Origin: CAZIQY01 sp964541605
Lineage (GTDB): Bacteria; Desulfobacterota; Syntrophia; Syntrophales; UBA2185
DNA length: 8,180 nucleotides
Direction: 5' to 3'
NCBI GenBank assembly: GCA_964541605.1
Contig: CAZIQY010000104.1
Location: forward strand, 1-8,180
How positions within the stretch are numbered: the stretch's first letter is position 1; each line of letters begins with the position of its first letter. Below, one piece after another: positions 6,409 to 8,180 of the stretch. Position numbers and translations under genes: made by a program. The notes under the pieces were generated by a model. The model ran no database searches and was not told the DNA's origin. It saw only the letters and a list, made by a program, of their open reading frames with translations.

Positions 6409-8081
6409 GGTTTCAGCTCCTTTACAAGATCCTTCAGGGTGAGCGCCATCGTCCCCAACCGGTTGCTCAACCTGACCAGGGGCGAAGGACTGAGAGAGGC
6501 TTCCCGCAGCCGGGTTTCATCCCTGAATATGGAGCGCGATGGCCCGTCCGCCGGAATCTGACCGTTCTTCATGACAATGGTGCGGTCCGCATAGGTCTCT
6601 GCGATCCAGATGGCGTGGGTAATGACGATAACCGTATGACCGAGACCGTTCAGATGCCTGAGCATCTCCATGGCGTCCCGCTGATGCCGGTAATCCAGTC
6701 CCGTGGTGGGCTCGTCGAGGATGAGAACCTCCGGTTTGGCAGCGAGCATCGACGCCACGGCAACCCTCTGCCTCTCCCCCTTCGTCAGAAGAAAGGGAGA
6801 CCTGTCCTCATACCCTTCCAGTCCGGTTGCGGCAAGGGCTTCTTCCACCTGTTTTTTTATCCTCCCCTGCTCTTCCCCTAAAACCTTCAGTCCGAATCCG
6901 ACCTCCTCGAACACCGTCGGAGCAAAAATCTGATGATCCGGATTCTGAAATACATAGCCCACCAGGCGGGCAAGCTCTTTGTGTTTCAAGGACGTTGTTG
7001 GTCGGTTTCTGACAAGCATCCGGCCGGACGAAGGTTTGAGAAGGCCGTTGAACTGTTTGGCCAGGGTGCTTTTTCCCGAACCGTTCTGCCCCAGAATGGC
7101 GACAAACTCGCCTTCGCGAATGGTCAGGTCGATGTTCTGCAAGACTGCAAGGGGGATTCCCGGATAAGAGAATGAAAGATTGTTCGCTTCGAGGATAACG
7201 GGCCCTGTCGACGTTTTTACGGGCTTTGCCGGCGTCTTTTCGCTTTGTCGGGGCAGGAGGTTGTATTTTGAAATCAGAGATACCGCTTCTTCCACCGTCA
7301 GGGGTTGCCCCGGCCATCCCATTTCATGGAAAAGCTCCACCGTGGGCAATGCTTTGATGCCGCAGGATTCCAGAAGGGGCAGATCCGTCAGAATGCTTTT
7401 CGGCGCTCCCCGGGCGGCTATCTGTCCATTCCGGAGAAGCCACAGAACGTCAGCTCCGGCGGCGGAATCCGGATCGTGATCAACCAGAACAAGGGTCTTT
7501 CCGCCATTTTTCAATTCTTCCGACAGTGAAAGAATCCGCTTCCGCCCTTCCGGATCGAGATCGGTGGTCGGCTCATCCATGACGACGACGTCGGGCTCCA
7601 TGGCCAGAACCGACCCTATGGCCAGGCGCTGTTTCTGTCCCCCGGACAGGGTGGCCGCGTCCCGGCGATTCATCCCTTCCAGACCGACGAATCGCAGATA
7701 CCGGTCAACGCGTTTTTGTATTTCCTCGCTGGGAAGTCCATGATTTTCAAGACCGAAAGCCACCTCAAGTTCTACGTTGGTGGAAAAAAGCTGCGCCTCA
7801 AAATCCTGAAAAACAAGTCCCACTTTTTTTGACAGATCACATACGGCGCTCCCGGATGTCTCCGTTCCCCCGATGCTTACCCTGCCGGAATACTCTCCCC
7901 GGAAAAAACGGGGAATTAAACCGTTCATGGCATAACAAAGGCTTGATTTTCCGGCGCCGCCATGTCCCATAATGGCGACAAAGGAACCGTTTTCAATTTT
8001 ACCCGTTATATTCTTCAAGGCCGGTGTTCCGCCCTGGAGATAGGCATAGGAAACGTCTTTGAAGGAAACGGATACACCCAT
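6405..8081 (-). CDS. ecfA: Fused double ECF transporter ATPase (EcfA-EcfA' in one chain)
   Basis: The 558-residue chain has two complete ABC ATPase domains that power an ECF importer at the inner membrane. Domain 1: Walker A GHGGAGKS (39-46), Q-loop Gln92, LSGGQ (145-149), Walker B VVVMDE (165-170), switch His202. Domain 2: Walker A GQNGSGKS (331-338), Gln379, degenerate signature LTKGE (432-436), Walker B VLILDE (452-457), His489. A linker of about 65 residues joins them. I place the start at 8081, two bases after the stop of the upstream gene and directly before the usual EcfA opening (MGVSVSFKDVSYAY). An in-frame ATG at 8099 would add six residues (564 in all) but has no ribosome-binding site and would overlap the upstream gene. 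Other ECF systems use two separate ATPase genes. Confidence 0.93.
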   Translation of the reverse strand: MGVSVSFKDVSYAYLQGGTPALKNITGKIENGSFVAIMGHGGAGKSSLCYAMNGLIPRFFRGEYSGRVSIGGTETSGSAVCDLSKKVGLVFQDFEAQLFSTNVELEVAFGLENHGLPSEEIQKRVDRYLRFVGLEGMNRRDAATLSGGQKQRLAIGSVLAMEPDVVVMDEPTTDLDPEGRKRILSLSEELKNGGKTLVLVDHDPDSAAGADVLWLLRNGQIAARGAPKSILTDLPLLESCGIKALPTVELFHEMGWPGQPLTVEEAVSLISKYNLLPRQSEKTPAKPVKTSTGPVILEANNLSFSYPGIPLAVLQNIDLTIREGEFVAILGQNGSGKSTLAKQFNGLLKPSSGRMLVRNRPTTSLKHKELARLVGYVFQNPDHQIFAPTVFEEVGFGLKVLGEEQGRIKKQVEEALAATGLEGYEDRSPFLLTKGERQRVAVASMLAAKPEVLILDEPTTGLDYRHQRDAMEMLRHLNGLGHTVIVITHAIWIAETYADRTIVMKNGQIPADGPSRSIFRDETRLREASLSPSPLVRLSNRLGTMALTLKDLVKELKP

Positions 8082-8083
8082 AC

Positions 8084-8180
8084 TTATCTGAATCCCCATG
8101 ACCGGAGGAACATGAAGTTTGCCATTCCCTCGTAAGCGGGAATCAAGAAAATTTCCGAAAATACCGGATTCCGTGTCAAG
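8084..8180 (-). CDS. 3' end of the upstream gene, cut by the window edge (possible ECF S component)
   Basis: On the minus strand an uninterrupted frame enters from the right edge and gives 31 residues ending ANFMFLRSWGFR before TAA at 8084-8086, just two bases before the preferred EcfA start. The tight spacing and the match in strand argue that it is a real gene in the ECF operon. S components commonly precede or follow their ATPase, so it may encode one, but only the tail is visible and I cannot identify the family. The segment has hydrophobic and aromatic residues with Arg near the end, compatible with a membrane protein terminus. Confidence 0.5.
   Translation of the reverse strand, partial: LTRNPVFSEIFLIPAYEGMANFMFLRSWGFR

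Noticed and set aside
5530..6561. Long plus-strand open frame of 343 codons opposite ecfT and the end of ecfA
   Set aside because: It is antisense to clear ECF genes, is rich in His, Gln, Arg and Gly with no domain pattern or membrane segments, and has no ribosome-binding site. It is a by-product of codon use on the other strand.

Overview
This window carries three compact bacterial transcription units behind what looks like the end of an insertion sequence. The proteins are full length, and genes within each unit overlap by 4 bp. The E. coli-like TrkA/TrkH pair with an ECF transporter, in moderate G+C DNA, suggests an anaerobic Gram-negative such as a Desulfobacterota/Syntrophales-type bacterium. 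That is an inference from gene content and style, not a proven identification.

Layout. Bases 1-54 hold two spaced copies of a TGGCTCACTTT...GACCG repeat ending in TTGACA, which resembles the terminal repeats of an IS21-family element running off the left edge. Bases 55-453 are AT-richer and hold no convincing intact gene, only broken reading frames on the minus strand. A near-consensus sigma-70 promoter (454-482) follows and points into two tandem paralogous genes of the O-methyltransferase family 2 fold (531-1574 and 1571-2623). In both, the usual catalytic His position and the SAM-ribose Asp position are changed.

Convergent to these, on the minus strand, is a potassium-uptake operon: trkA (4125-5486) followed by trkH (2677-4128). 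It is preceded by a very good sigma-70 promoter (5553-5581) that overlaps a short inverted repeat. Further right, also on the minus strand, is an energy-coupling factor (ECF) vitamin or metal transporter module. It comprises the 3' end of an upstream gene (8084-8180, cut by the window edge and possibly the substrate-binding S component), a fused double ATPase (6405-8081) and the transmembrane coupling protein EcfT (5614-6408).

How the genes work together. TrkA is the cytoplasmic nucleotide-sensing ring that gates the TrkH potassium channel. EcfA hydrolyses ATP and drives EcfT, which couples to an S component that defines the substrate; the substrate cannot be read from this window. The two methyltransferase-like proteins have no pathway neighbours here, so their substrate is unknown. 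They are the least explained and most interesting part of the window.
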